From Echiichthys vipera (lineage: Eukaryota > Chordata > Actinopteri > Perciformes > Trachinidae): DNA of 64,000 nucleotides. Position 1 is the stretch's first letter; every line of letters starts with the position of its first letter. Location: assembly GCA_963691815.1 (NCBI GenBank), contig OY829659.1, positions 11,672,533 to 11,736,532 of the forward strand, in the 5' to 3' direction. Shown here one piece after another: positions 36,501 to 46,454 of the stretch. Made by a program: the position numbers and the translations under genes. The notes under the pieces are model-generated. The model did no database searches, had not been told where the DNA came from, and worked only from the letters and a program-made list of their open reading frames with translations.

Positions 36501-37985
36501 GATTGTTTTATACCACTGCTACGGTGACCTTATTTCCCCTCTGGGATAAATAAAGTTATTTATCTATCTATCTATCTATCTATCTTTCTTCACTTTGATC
36601 AGCACTAAAATAACAATACTGCAGGCAATTCTTACTGCTTGAAATGAACAGTAACTGCAAGTTAGGCTGGGCAACATTTTAAAAAAGTACTAATCACACT
36701 AAATGTTTTCCATCTAAATATCACAATATCAGCTTCGATGAGGCACATTTCAAATGGTCATGGTTTTGAGAATAATAGCGTGAATGATGATTTCAGCTGC
36801 CACTTTCACATAATTTTTAAATTCTGGGAGAAAATCAGCGTATTTATTAACGTTACTGTACAGTGTAAGTAATGCCACCAAAATTGTGCTTCACACTATT
36901 AACATTTCATTGTCCTGCAACAATATCATATTATGCGGTGTAAGTTGGGCTCATTTAAAGGATTATTACACAAGCTTTGTAAATGTGTGCAAATATGACC
37001 CTTTCACATGCATGGTTTCTTAGAGATATGCTCCAGCTGATTTATGTTCAACATTAGCTTTAGAAATACTTGTGAATTACGTGATAATTCAGTTTATTTT
37101 TCCACATGTTCTTCAGGGTGATATCCTGTTGGCCGTATAAACTGTGTTAATCAAACACAAGTTAATCTTGTTTGTTACTGACGAGGCTGCAGGGTTCCTA
37201 CACCTTTTCCAAAGTCAAATTCAAGCACTTTTCAAGCAATTCAAGGTGCATTTTCATGCTCTTTCAGCACTTTACAGCTGTGGTAAACTACATATTTGGA
37301 TGCAAAACTCAGTATTTAGTATACTGATTATTTCACTTGTTCATCACATCAATTAGATGTTACTGTCCTGAAACAACAAACATGAGGTTTTGAGACAGCT
37401 TTCAACATTAACATTTCAAGCAGTTTTATGCACTTTATTAAAAATCCAAGCACCTTGAAAACCTTGAAAACACCACACTAAATCTCAAGTGTTTTAAGGA
37501 TTTTCAGCACCCTGTAAAACCCTGTAGGCTCACAGAAAGCCCACTCCAATTCAAAACAGTGAAGGGACGGAGTTGCTTACTAATGGATGTTAGCACAGCT
37601 GAGCTAACTGGCTATTGTACATTAACACCTGAGCACAGACACACACTTAAAGACAGTGTCTGCACACACACTCAAAACTCAGTCTGATGAAAGAGGAAAG
37701 CATCTGTATGTGTTTAATCTGGCTGCCTGTGTTTACCGCGTGCAGACGAGCAGCTACACAGGCTAGTTAGCTCGAAGCTAGTTAGCTAGCATGGCTACAT
37801 CCACAAGTAAACCCCGCTGTTTGTCGAAACCTCCAGACCGAAAACAACACTCGCCACCTTCGCATAAAACACCAGATTGTGCTCGACACCACGCTGAGCT
37901 TATATTCATTTTAAACACTTTAATTGTCATTATCTGACCTGTTGTCGCTGAACCCGATAGTCTCGCTCTCTGTCTGGTCCGCCAT
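21460..37985 (-). CDS. tcerg1: Transcription elongation regulator 1 (CA150), 21 coding exons, 1018 aa
   Basis: Coding exons: 37939-37985, 36170-36401, 34285-34437, 33687-33972, 33359-33586, 32219-32278, 30928-31128, 29998-30104, 29115-29203, 28680-28840, 28436-28517, 27410-27545, 27207-27296, 26953-27071, 26501-26651, 26208-26372, 24958-25140, 24558-24737, 23992-24075, 23102-23202, 21460-21661 (3057 bases, phases join). TCERG1 is a nuclear protein that couples RNA polymerase II elongation to splicing; its WW domains contact proline-rich splicing factors and its FF repeats bind the phosphorylated polymerase tail. An N-terminal Pro-rich region (20-140) precedes WW1 (about 129-160), WW2 (370-399, EWSEYKTADGKTYYYNNRT) and WW3 (466-497, VFFYNPTTRLSMWDRP). 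A basic KKRK stretch and six FF domains follow from about 578 to 1000. The end PTRRSTK matches mammals. The Gln-Ala repeat of mammalian TCERG1 is absent. Confidence 0.97.
24227..24366 (+). mobile_element. 140-bp foldback element with hammerhead-like core
   Basis: The ends are inverted copies: GCAGGGCTCCAATTATCCAC on the left and the inverse of GTGAATAATTGGAGCCCTGC on the right. The interior holds CTGATGA (24300-24306), a small GAGC/GCTC stem and GAAAC, the arrangement of a hammerhead ribozyme core, though the cleavage-side bases look decayed. It lies in tcerg1 intron 18 next to a long GT repeat. It probably derives from a Penelope-like element tail. Confidence 0.55.
24430..24524 (-). repeat. 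(GT)n, read as (CA)n in tcerg1 intron 18
   Basis: A run of about 95 bases lies 33 bases inside the intron after the exon 18 donor (ATG|GTGAGA). In the transcript it is a pure CA repeat. Confidence 0.95.
28176..28303. mobile_element. MITE, 128 bp, in tcerg1 intron 11
   Basis: Terminal inverted repeats of about 33 bases: ATGCTGCGTTCGAGTG...GGGAAGTCCGAAG and the inverse of CTTCGGACTTCCC...CATGAACGCAGCAT. There is no ORF. Confidence 0.8.
28680..28840 (-). CDS. tcerg1: tcerg1 exon 10 (WW3) with a weak donor
   Basis: It encodes most of WW3 and the ADVDKHIQEPPHKRG linker, and must end ...AAGACAA|GTGGGG to stay in phase with exon 11, which begins CTGTCAGTAAAGAGG. The GTGGGG donor is far from consensus. 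The join omits the roughly 21-residue segment found after this point in the longer human isoform, and the 162-base intron contains no trace of it. The boundary is inferred from phase and homology. Confidence 0.75.
28930..29065 (+). repeat. Dispersed tail repeat (CTTTGGACAAAAGTGTC)
   Basis: The end AAATCGCTTTGGACAAAAGT followed by CAGCTAAATGAAATGTAAT is a ubiquitous fish repeat signature. It sits in tcerg1 intron 9, just upstream (transcript sense) of exon 10. Confidence 0.65.
29305..29900 (+). repeat. Dispersed repeat split by a transposon insertion
   Basis: Segments ATTCAAGCAGTTTTTAAG and GTGGTAAATTACATA before 29366, and TTTCATCACATTAAAGCAGA and ATTTCAAGCACTG after about 29780, match in order the repeat at 37190-37524. 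The intervening mariner-like sequence interrupts this older element. Confidence 0.5.
29366..29630 (+). mobile_element. Internally deleted mariner-like (IS630/Tc1) remnant
   Basis: It begins with a TA followed by CAGGGTGTCCCAAAAAATGT, a typical mariner-type terminal repeat. Near its other end the plus frame reads RCQQCLDQNRHPFENRR-stop, resembling the C-terminus of IS630/Tc1/mariner transposases, whose usual pattern is C..C...G.HFE. Most of the transposase is missing. It lies in tcerg1 intron 8. Confidence 0.5.
34899..36112 (-). mobile_element. Tc1-like transposon relic in tcerg1 intron 2
   Basis: The ends are inverted repeats: CATTGAAGGATGTATAAATC... and ATGGTGGAAAATAAGT on the left, mirrored by ATTTTCCACCATCATTTATA and AATCCTACAATG on the right. 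Between them lies a decayed transposase on the minus strand, i.e. in the same direction as tcerg1. A short tandem (TACAGATAACGAGT, twice) lies in its 5' region. This is the widespread fish Tc1 family. Confidence 0.93.
34954..35889 (-). pseudogene. Broken Tc1 transposase
   Basis: It starts MVKTKELSKDT and ends LVKTYIKRLTSV plus a short tail to TGA. The recognisable core MPWGCFSAKGTGRL lies in the frame open at 35223-35429. Frameshifts and stops interrupt it repeatedly, and the span allows only about 312 codons against the usual 340, so there are deletions. It cannot encode an active enzyme. Confidence 0.9.
36490..36592 (+). repeat. LINE tail with (TATC)n
   Basis: CTTATTTCCCCTCTGGGATA then AATAAAGTTATT and a run of five to six TATC units, a typical non-LTR retrotransposon end. 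Confidence 0.6.
37190..37524. mobile_element. hAT-like MITE in tcerg1 intron 1
   Basis: It begins CAGGGTTCCTACACC and ends TGTAAAACCCTG, short inverted termini of hAT type, with repeated TTCAAGCA(C/G) motifs inside. A second, split copy lies at 29305-29900. No ORF of note. Confidence 0.6.
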
Positions 37986-38110
37986 TACAGGAAAATGTAA
38001 CCGCTCTCTTCCTGGAAACGCCCCTAAAGTGGTTTCCACTTCTCCTATTCGCTAAAGGTTGATGTCAATCATGGCGCAGCCCGAGATGTGCGAGCTGATT
38101 GGATGATGAC
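37986..38110 (-). promoter_or_regulatory. tcerg1: tcerg1 promoter / 5'UTR
   Basis: The start codon at 37985 lies in a CpG-containing stretch extending to about 38100 with an inverted CCAAT box (CTGATTGGATG, 38095-38105) and no TATA box, consistent with a housekeeping promoter. The exact start site is unknown. Confidence 0.5.
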
Positions 38111-38182
38111 TCCTTTCACGGAGCATTCATTAGGTCCCGTTTTTCATGGTGTCTTTGTTCAGTCAGTGTGCAGGGTGTTGTT

Positions 38183-38279
38183 GATAATAATAATAATAAT
38201 AATAATAACAATAATAATTATAATAATAATAATAATAATAATAATAATTATAATTATAATTATAATTATAATAATAACA
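38183..38279 (+). repeat. (AAT)n microsatellite
   Basis: Nearly pure AAT/ATT trinucleotide run of about 95 bases. Poly-Asn and poly-Ile ORFs here are artefacts. Confidence 0.95.
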
Positions 38280-38420
38280 AAAAGTTGATTTTTCAGACAG
38301 AGTCAAAGTGCTTCACATGATAAAATTGTTAAAATAACACCAGTAACAGTAAAATGAGCAAGCAAAAATAAATCCCACTGAAAATAAAATTAAAAAGACT
38401 TAATATTGAATATGTAAAAA

Positions 38421-38973
38421 CTTTATTAAAAGCTATATTTAAAAAGAAAATACACCCATGGTGCGTTTTTTTTAATGGGTTTGACAATGACTTTCTGACT
38501 TTCACGTTCTGTTTACATTGTAGCAGCCAATAGCAGCGGGCATTTTGGATTGCCAGTGTTGTCTGTTGTTCGGTGCAGCTACTGTAGGCTGGCAGTGGGT
38601 GAAATGGAGTTTGCCAATCCTGCAGCTGCTTATTTGTCCCAGCAGCTGAGTGACCGGAGACGGGCAAAGACGATAGTCAATATGGGCCAGGAGTTCAAAG
38701 GCATCAAAACGCACGCCCAAATGGCTAAGATTCCTCTTGGTCGGTAAGCTAACTTTCATGTTTACTTTGCTGTGACGGCTAATGGTAACTGTCAGTCAAA
38801 CTCCTCTGCAATACTTGTTTTTATGGTGCGATTTGCCGGAGGGGACGGGTTCAAACAGGCTCAAACTGACTCTGGTAACCTGGCAACCAAACTGTTTTTA
38901 ATTATATTTTGTTGTTGCAACTATGAGTTTGAGACACTAGATGGCGATGTTCATCTCATTCTCCATATTCACC
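38421..38973 (+). repeat. ~600-bp dispersed unit, copy B (upstream of tcerg1)
   Basis: Direct-repeat partner of 19720-20400. Copy B keeps an open frame from ATG 38604 for 46 codons (MEFANPAAAYLSQQLSDRRR at its start) running straight into CG|GTAAGC at 38743, so it looks like a short coding first exon with a 5' splice site. I do not recognise the peptide. It may be an exon copied within a transposable unit or the element's own first exon. Confidence 0.75.
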
Positions 38974-39946
38974 CTTTAAAAACAAAAAGTTACAAACATG
39001 AACCAAAAGCCATTTTAAACAACTGAGTCTTTAGCTGCTTTTTAAAAGCATCAACAGAGTTGGACCCTAATCACTTCCACTTTTTGCATACTCCGTTAGC
39101 TCTTACCACTTCTCTCTCTGTTTACTGTGATGGTGGTAGGTGTTTTGTACGCTGTGGGTATTTTTTGTGCCTAATGCTGTGAACAATGGAGGAAAAACAA
39201 CTGAAGTCCTCTACTTAAAAGTAGTAAAAGTCTATGTTGTTCTTTTTTATAAGGAAAGCCATACTACTTCTTAAGCTATAAAAAAGTTTATTCTAAAAAC
39301 AGGAAAGGATATTCTGCTTGGTCTCTTTGGGGTCAAAAATCTCAGTCATCCTGGCAATCAGCCAAGCTGCTGCTTCATCCAATGAGCCAGAAAGATCGCA
39401 GAGCCCCCCTCACACAAAGAATCTATACAGCAATACAGTTAATTAAGTTGTTGTTATTGGTTCAGAAGAATGTTGCTGAGGCAGTCCCTGGACTGTCCAT
39501 CACTCCCAGACTGGCTCTCATTCGCTCACAAGTTGAATCCTTTGCCCCCTGGTCACACGGTGGTTCGTCCAATGAACAGCCAGTTCCTGTAGAAAGAACA
39601 CTCCCTACTCTGTAACTTTCCGCCTCCTGGGGCAGATCCCTTCTCATCTTACTGCACCTACTTTCAACCTGGGGCTTATCTGCAGCATCCTTTAATTGTG
39701 TCATCTGTGTTAAATTGATTATAATATGAAAGCATGCTAAATCATTTTTTATTTAATTTCTATATGTGCACAATGAGTAATAACAAACCTTTAATAATAT
39801 TGTACAAAAAAATCACTTCATGTTTAAAAATGTCCACATTTGTATTTGAATGAAATTAAATCCATAATAAAATCATGCATGCTCGCTATATCAGAAGCTA
39901 TAAGTGTCAGCCAAATTAAAGAAACACAGGTACAGTCACAGAACAT
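38974..39946. other. Intergenic, nothing recognised
   Basis: No homology, RNA gene or clear repeat seen between the repeat copy and the sox30 poly(A) signal. The sequence is AT-rich. Confidence 0.5.
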
Positions 39947-39952
39947 TTTATT
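39947..39952 (-). terminator. sox30: Poly(A) signal AATAAA for sox30
   Basis: Reverse-strand AATAAA about 78 bases after the sox30 stop, followed in transcript sense by TGTTCTGTGACTGTACC, a GT-rich element. It implies a very short 3'UTR. Confidence 0.7.
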
Positions 39953-40029
39953 TTTAATATCTCATAAATTCAAATGTAGATACTGCTAAATGTCGCTAAT
40001 AGTGTTCCTTTGTGACATCTAAATGTCTG

Positions 40030-42960
40030 CTAGACCAGTCCAACAACATCAACATCTTCCTCACATTTACACTCCACTTTGTTGTGGGTTGAAAGCTGCG
40101 GACTGGTGACAATATGCGGCGGCTCAAAGCGCTCTGATGCAATCTCGTCTCTCTGCGGGTGACTGTTTTGGTAAAGCCTCGTCAAGCCGTTGGCATTTGG
40201 TTGTCTGTAGAAAAAACTGATATAAACACACAGGAGGTCATTTAGAAAATGCTCCACTGAGTGTGTCAAAGCAAAGGTCATGAACTATGTATTATGTGAA
40301 TCCTGACACACTCTTAAAGTATCATGAAACAGTCAGTGAGGTCGTGTATACTGTACAAGCTGGCTCTAGGAATACATTTGATAACAAAAACTACACCATT
40401 CTCTACTTGCTGCTGATGCTTTAAAGGGGGGGGGGGGGTTATGGCACAACTTCACCTACTTCCTAGGTGCATGGAATAGGGAATCAAGTCTAAAAAGGTC
40501 AAAACTCCAGCGACACCTCTTGTAAAAACTGTATTGTTTAACAGCGAGTCAGTCTAACAATAAAGTTGTTCTATATACTACAAGTGTCCCTGGAGTTTTG
40601 TCCATTTCAGCTTTAAAGAAATCTAAAAGAAACAGTGTTTTTGCTTTGCCTGTGTGATGCTGCGGGTTGATAGTAAAATGCACATTTAAAAATGAAATGA
40701 TCTATTGTTTTTGAGTTGTGAGGATATATATTCATTACATGGGATGTGGCAGCAGCATTGGAGGAAGTAAACAAGCTCTAACAGCTGAAATATTTCACTG
40801 AAGATGCCTAACCTTGGACAGTGGATCTGGACCCTTGGGTAGGGGTCCATTTGATGATATGGGCTCAAATCTGGGGAAGGATGGTAGTTCACTGAGTAGG
40901 CCATCATAGTGGGGTAGGGGTACACGCTAGGGCCCTGTAACTTGGACTGAGCTGTAGGCATATCCTGTGAGGAGGACACGCCCCAGCCCTGGCCCCAGCC
41001 CTGTCCTGCTCCTTGCCCTGAGGACAAACACTCTATGTGTTTCTTCTTCTGGGGGCAATACACGTAATCTGGCAAGATATCACAAAGAAGAGGTCCAAAG
41101 TGAATCGAAGTCGGAGGTTCACCATCCATACCAGAACAGATTCAAACTGAAAACACATCCTACTATTTGTCTGCACACAAGACATAATGGTATTGTAGTA
41201 AGTTTTCATTGACCTCATCAGAGGCTTAATTTTCCGTACCAGGGAACTGAAGCCTGTGCATGAATTTCAGTTTGTGAGCCACTTCATAGTAGGGCCTCTT
41301 CTGTTCCTCGCTGAGCTTGGACCACTCACAGCCCAGCCCAACACTGATGTCTGACAAGCTAGCTCCAGGGTTGGTCTTGCGCAGAACACATCGGTGTATA
41401 CGAGACCACACGATGAAGGCATTGGGTGGCCGCTTAATTTTTCCATTCTTGTCTGTGCCAAACTGCAACGTCTTCACATCTGAAGGAGACATTTGGGGAC
41501 TGATTCATTCACTTACACTTGTAGAAAACATCCAGAATGAGACACAGGCTTGTTAGTACATTATTGATCTTGTTTAGATAATGATACCCTTAGTAATTCG
41601 TAACACAATAAACATAACTTGTAGAAAAAAATGCATATGGACGGACAAAACACCAATAAATAAACCACCCCTAAATAGTGTCCAGTATAGCCAACATGTG
41701 TCTGTCAAACTCCTAATTATTATTTTTTCCTATCCCTGGGCCACAACTGACTCATCTATTTTGGGGTTCTGTAATAGGAAAATAAAAATAAAATACTAAT
41801 GTCAATCTGATGAGATGCTTCGTCAAAGAAGTCAGAATTCTGAATATCTTTATTGTCTTACCATATCAAAATTATAACCAATATCATGACTTTGATCCAG
41901 AGAGTTGGATTTGCTGTTTTGTTTTGTTATCTTCTTTAATTTAGTTGCTCTTGTCAATGCGTCTTGAGCACCTAGAAAAGCGCGATTTGATGTATTATTA
42001 ACTATTCATTTACTCTCTCATAATTTTGACTTTAATGACCTTTGACTTACTTATTCTTACTTACATTATTATTTCATTAATGTAGTCTACTGTTAATAAT
42101 CATTATAATTTAGTAGGCCTATCTCATATACAGTAGGTGTCTATGACTTGAATGTCAAAATGTGATTTATCTAATAATTAAGATTTTCTAACATTTGATG
42201 TTTTGTCATTACCAACATCTCTACGGGGGAATTGTTGGGAATTGTTGTTGTCTTTACCTATTTTGTAAAGTGTCCTGAGATAACTTTTGTTATGATAGAA
42301 TAGAATAGAATTACTTTAATGATCTCAGACTGGGAAATTATTTTGTAACAGCAGTAGTGGGTCAGCAAATAAAAACTTTGTACATAACATAAATAGAATC
42401 AAATATATACATAGTGTATATATACAGTGCACAGTGTGCTATAAACAATAAACAATAATAATATTTACAACAAAATATGGAAAATATACTATAACAATAA
42501 TAATATATACAAAAAAACAGTAGAGAGAGCAGAGTTCTCTGTCAGGCAGAGGTGAGAGAGTTATTATAAAAAGGTAAAAAGATTTGGCACTATAAATAAA
42601 ATTGAATTGAATTGAATTGAATTTCCTCCTTATTTTCCTATGTCGCCGTTTCCATATACGCATCCCCGCTCTACCTTCCTCCGTAGGCGGGATGGTAAAA
42701 CGTGAGACCGGACCATGACCTCCTGCTCCGGCCGGTGGGTGACGCAGCCTCTCGTTGAGGAGACGATCCCCGGATGTAAGCAGCTTCCCAACGCGGACCT
42801 CGGAGCCACTTGCCGCTGCTGGACATGAACCTGAACTTCCTGAATTGACCATTACTGACTTATTATAAAGCGGTAGTTTGTTACAAAATGTTGATATGGG
42901 TGGAAGCTTTCTGGTTGGTGGACTCGGTTCTCGATTTCTTTTCTTTAAGTGCATATCCAT
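40030..42960 (-). CDS. sox30: SOX30 HMG-box transcription factor, 4 exons, 318 aa
   Basis: Exons: 42675-42960, 41240-41479, 40813-41068, 40030-40204 (957 bases; phases 1, 1, 2 join). SOX30 is a germ-cell transcription factor, required for haploid gene expression in mouse testis. Exon 2 encodes the HMG box (about residues 109-177): KRPPNAFIVWSRIHR, SVGLGCEWSKLSEEQKRPYY, ending FP. The lead-in DVKTLQFG and the two-residue gap before the next block match SOX30 rather than other SOX groups, and human SOX30 is a neighbour of CLINT1. The protein is much shorter than human (about 750 aa): the long N-terminal region is reduced to 95 residues, and the tail is rich in Tyr-Pro-Ser and ends acidic (CEEDVDVVGLV). 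The first ATG (42960) was chosen; another follows two codons later. Intron 1 contains LINE tails. Confidence 0.93.
42290..42622 (+). repeat. LINE-type tails in sox30 intron 1
   Basis: GAATAGAATTACTTTAATGA with GGGAAATTATTTTGTAACAG matches the family also present near 58895 and 63675. It is followed by TTTGGCACTATAAATAAAAT and a (TTGAA)n run, the usual L2 end. Confidence 0.6.
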
Positions 42961-43379
42961 TGTCACGTAATATTTGACTTTACTAAGCTAGCTGTTAGCT
43001 AACAGGCTATCTAGGTTGCTGTTGATTAAAACTGTCGGTTGCTCTGACAACAGTACGTTTCTGGACGTTCCACAGGGCCTAAACGTTCCATCCACATAAT
43101 TCAATTACAGACATTTAAAAATAAATAAAGTTCTTATTTTATTTTAGTATTAATTATGTTAACTGTTTTTAATTTGTCTAGGCCCAATATAGCTACATTT
43201 TATTTCCCCAGCATAGTCTAATTTTAATTAAGTTTTCTATACATTACCAGTACTACTGATATATATTTCCTTTACTTATTTTTTGATTTAGAAGTTAAAA
43301 TGAAATGTTATTGATTCTAAAAAAATATTGGAATCAGCCTCAAATGACACAAAAAGCCGCCTACACTTGAGAAAAAGGA

Positions 43380-45130
43380 GGAAACCGAATCTTTAATGTT
43401 ATAATTTAATTTAATGTCGAATGAAGTACAGAAAATATAAGAGTACAATAAAATCAAACAAGCTGTACCGAAAAGGAAACAACAAACATTATTCCTGCCA
43501 ACTAAATTATGCTATAAGTGGCTCTCCCATACAGTAAACTAATAAAATATTAAGCTAATAGCTATGGAATCATCCTTCTGAGAGTAACAAAATAAAGATT
43601 TGGTCATTTGGAGTGCAGTGCCTCAGAAAATGACAAGAGGCTTTGCTTAGCTGTGTTTTCACATCAAACAGAGAAAACGATACCCATCCATTACCACACA
43701 CACGCACGCACACACACACGCACACGCACACAAAACCCTTTCGATTGGCCTCAATTAGCCAAAATCATTTATTAAAACTCAGCTAATGAAACAATTCCTC
43801 CAATGTATGTAATCCATGTGAAATATAGGGGTGGTTATTTTCCTAGTACACAGTTTGTTAGGTGCAGACGTGCAACCGACTGTTGCACCAAGAGACCACC
43901 AAATGAGCTGCAGGCTGAAAAAAATGCTTGCTGGCAAAAAACAGTTTGTCATTAAAGGTACGTTGCTGGGTTGAACTAAAAACTCGGAGGCGCACGCTGC
44001 CTGAAAACATGGAAGAAATGCGAAGGATTGGGATGTTCAGTTTTGTAGATGGTGACGATCTTTTACCCTCTTTTCCAGTAACCAGTTGGCAAATACTCTT
44101 TAAAAACACATTGTTCTGTAACTCCATTCAATCAACTGTGAAAAAGTAGAATAGACAGAAGAGATCCATGTGGGTCAGAAAGCAATGCAGACATAAAGTC
44201 ACGTGTCCAACGACATCATGCCTGAAGTGACACAATGTCAGGGGGGCATCACGAGAATTCAGTGAATGGTAGTCTGAATAAAATACTGACTGAACCTTTA
44301 ATCAGGCATTAAACTCACATAAGCATAACAAATGGCAAGTAGAGGAAAAGTGTCACTTTTACCAGTAACTGATTATTGTAATATCAAAAGCACAACAGTA
44401 TTTTTAGAGATCTTTTGTTCTGAGCCGTTCAAGGTTGTGTTTTCAACATCAATAAAACTGTAGGTGTCCAACTGTACTCTGAGTTATTGTGAACTGCAGC
44501 AAGTCTGATGAAAAGAAGGGAGGGGAGAAAAAGGATGTCCTGCCCTCTGCTGGAGGGACAGATTAACGATTCAGTATACTCCAGATTTTGTAACTGTTCT
44601 GTCAGCACAAGGAGCGAGAGACTAATGAGTCACTCTGGCAATAATGCAATGGCTTAAATTTTGAAAGTGAATTTTTTTGGAAAGTATAACACTTGATATC
44701 TCAGACTACAACGCAGAAATGCCATTTTCCTTTCAGTTAACCCCATTGATTGAATTCTCTGTGCAGTTACAGAGAAAAACTTTTTGCAGTGATTTGTTTT
44801 GTAATGAAGGAGAACGTACTGAAGTTGGTATATAAAACAGGTAAAGAGGAGGAACCTTTCGCCACAGGAGAGTAATGAATGGTGGCTGTGAGTTGACACA
44901 TTCCCTGCTCTTTAGTTATCATCTTTGTGACATCATTTCACACATCAAATGGGTGAGGGGCACCAGTGGGCGCTTTCCGTACCTCCAAGACCATGTCAAC
45001 AGATCACTGGTGCCTGCACGGCAAAGACAGCAGAGAGAGAAACATGCACGTTTGTCTTCCAGTACAGCAGTCCTTCTGCGGTTCACACTCTCATAATGTC
45101 TCGCGCACACACACATACACTTGCACTCCT
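43380..45130 (-). other. clint1: Probable clint1 3'UTR and intergenic spacer
   Basis: No exon was found between the clint1 stop (45131) and sox30 exon 1. A reverse-strand AATAAA at 43768-43773 and an ATTAAA near 43393 are candidate transcript ends; neither is decisive. A short CA/CG repeat lies at about 43698-43730. Confidence 0.4.
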
Positions 45131-46422
45131 TTATTTCCCAAAACTGCCAAAGTTAGCAAAGGCATCCTGTTTGGGTGGAACCCCGGCTGGGGTGATGGAG
45201 TGTGCAAGTCCCGACCCTACTCCTGGCACTCCCATGCCCCCCATCATCACTGGAGTGGCCATGCCCATATTCATACTCATGTTCATTCCCATCATGCCTT
45301 GGCTTACTGGAATTCCCCCCATTCCCATGGTCCCAGAGGTCAGTGAAGTGGGCATGCCAGTAGCCATTGATGGTATCATGGGATTGGCTGGTGGTCTAGT
45401 GGGAGTTACGTGGGGCGGGGAGCTGAGGTTAAGTCCTCCGAAGTTCTGGGCCAACAGGTTGACGGGAGGCACTCCTGCACAGACACATGAGGACACAAAG
45501 GAGTTAATCCACTTTGTTTTAACACAGGTTGGTCAGATAGTGAGATCCACACTTTGAATGTCGTGACACAGTATGAAGCCATAACAAGGTGTAAGTAAGA
45601 CTTTTAAAGACATTGAAGCCACATAAGAATGTAATTTAAGACCCGTTTCACAGTCATACCAGCCAAAGTATGAAAGATGGCAATGAGAACCAGAAGGGAG
45701 AACACAGCTTATAATTATTTACCTATTAGTTATTTAGGTCCATGAACTTTTTAACGTTTATTTCACACCTTTGTCAGCACTTCCCAGCTTTATATAATAA
45801 TAATTTAGTATTATTAATTAGTCATGTAACCTGGCCCTAGACATGCATCAAAAAATGGATTGATGAATGGATTAACCAATTTAGACAATAGCAGAATAAG
45901 GACCACATATAAATTTTACATGAGGTCAGAGGTCTGTACAGTGGTACTGGGGATTTTTGGCTTAAATCACAAACAAGAATATTTTCAAACAAATATGAAG
46001 ACTTTTTGTCCCCGCGACCCGACCCCGATTAAGCGGATTAAGATGAGATGAGATGAGATCAAGACTTTTAAAATACCTTTGAAGAACTTTTTTTTCTTTA
46101 GGAAAAAAATGAAATCAATGTTATTTAAGACTTTTAAAGACCGTACATCACCATGCTGTGTCAAATGAATACAGAAAATGCATCACAGTATGGAACATGA
46201 TACCTTGTTGCTGGATGATATTGTTGAGTGTGGGCGGTGTCTTAGTGGGGTTAAGGCCCGCTGATAGGAAGTCCAGGCTGATGTTAACGGAGGGGTCAGA
46301 CCAGGTCGACCCTAACGATCCTGGACCGCCAACACCCATCTTCTGCTGTTGTCCCATGGGCTGCTGAGATGTCATGCCTCCCAAGCTCTTAAATAAAGTA
46401 CAGATACGTCAAACTTTGATTT

Positions 46423-46454
<32 letters not shown>

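Noticed and set aside
38088..38320. Poly-Asn / poly-Ile ORFs
   Set aside because: Direct translation of an AAT microsatellite.
42960..42966. Upstream extension of sox30 beyond the ATG at 42960
   Set aside because: The two extra codons begin with GTG, not ATG; a vertebrate start at the first ATG is preferred.
45130..45135. AATAAA overlapping the clint1 stop codon as poly(A) signal
   Set aside because: It would leave almost no 3'UTR and lacks a clear downstream GT element; more likely coincidence.
44949..45557. 202-codon plus-strand ORF
   Set aside because: It lies antisense over clint1 exon 12; its openness follows from the Met/Gly/Pro-rich codons on the true strand.
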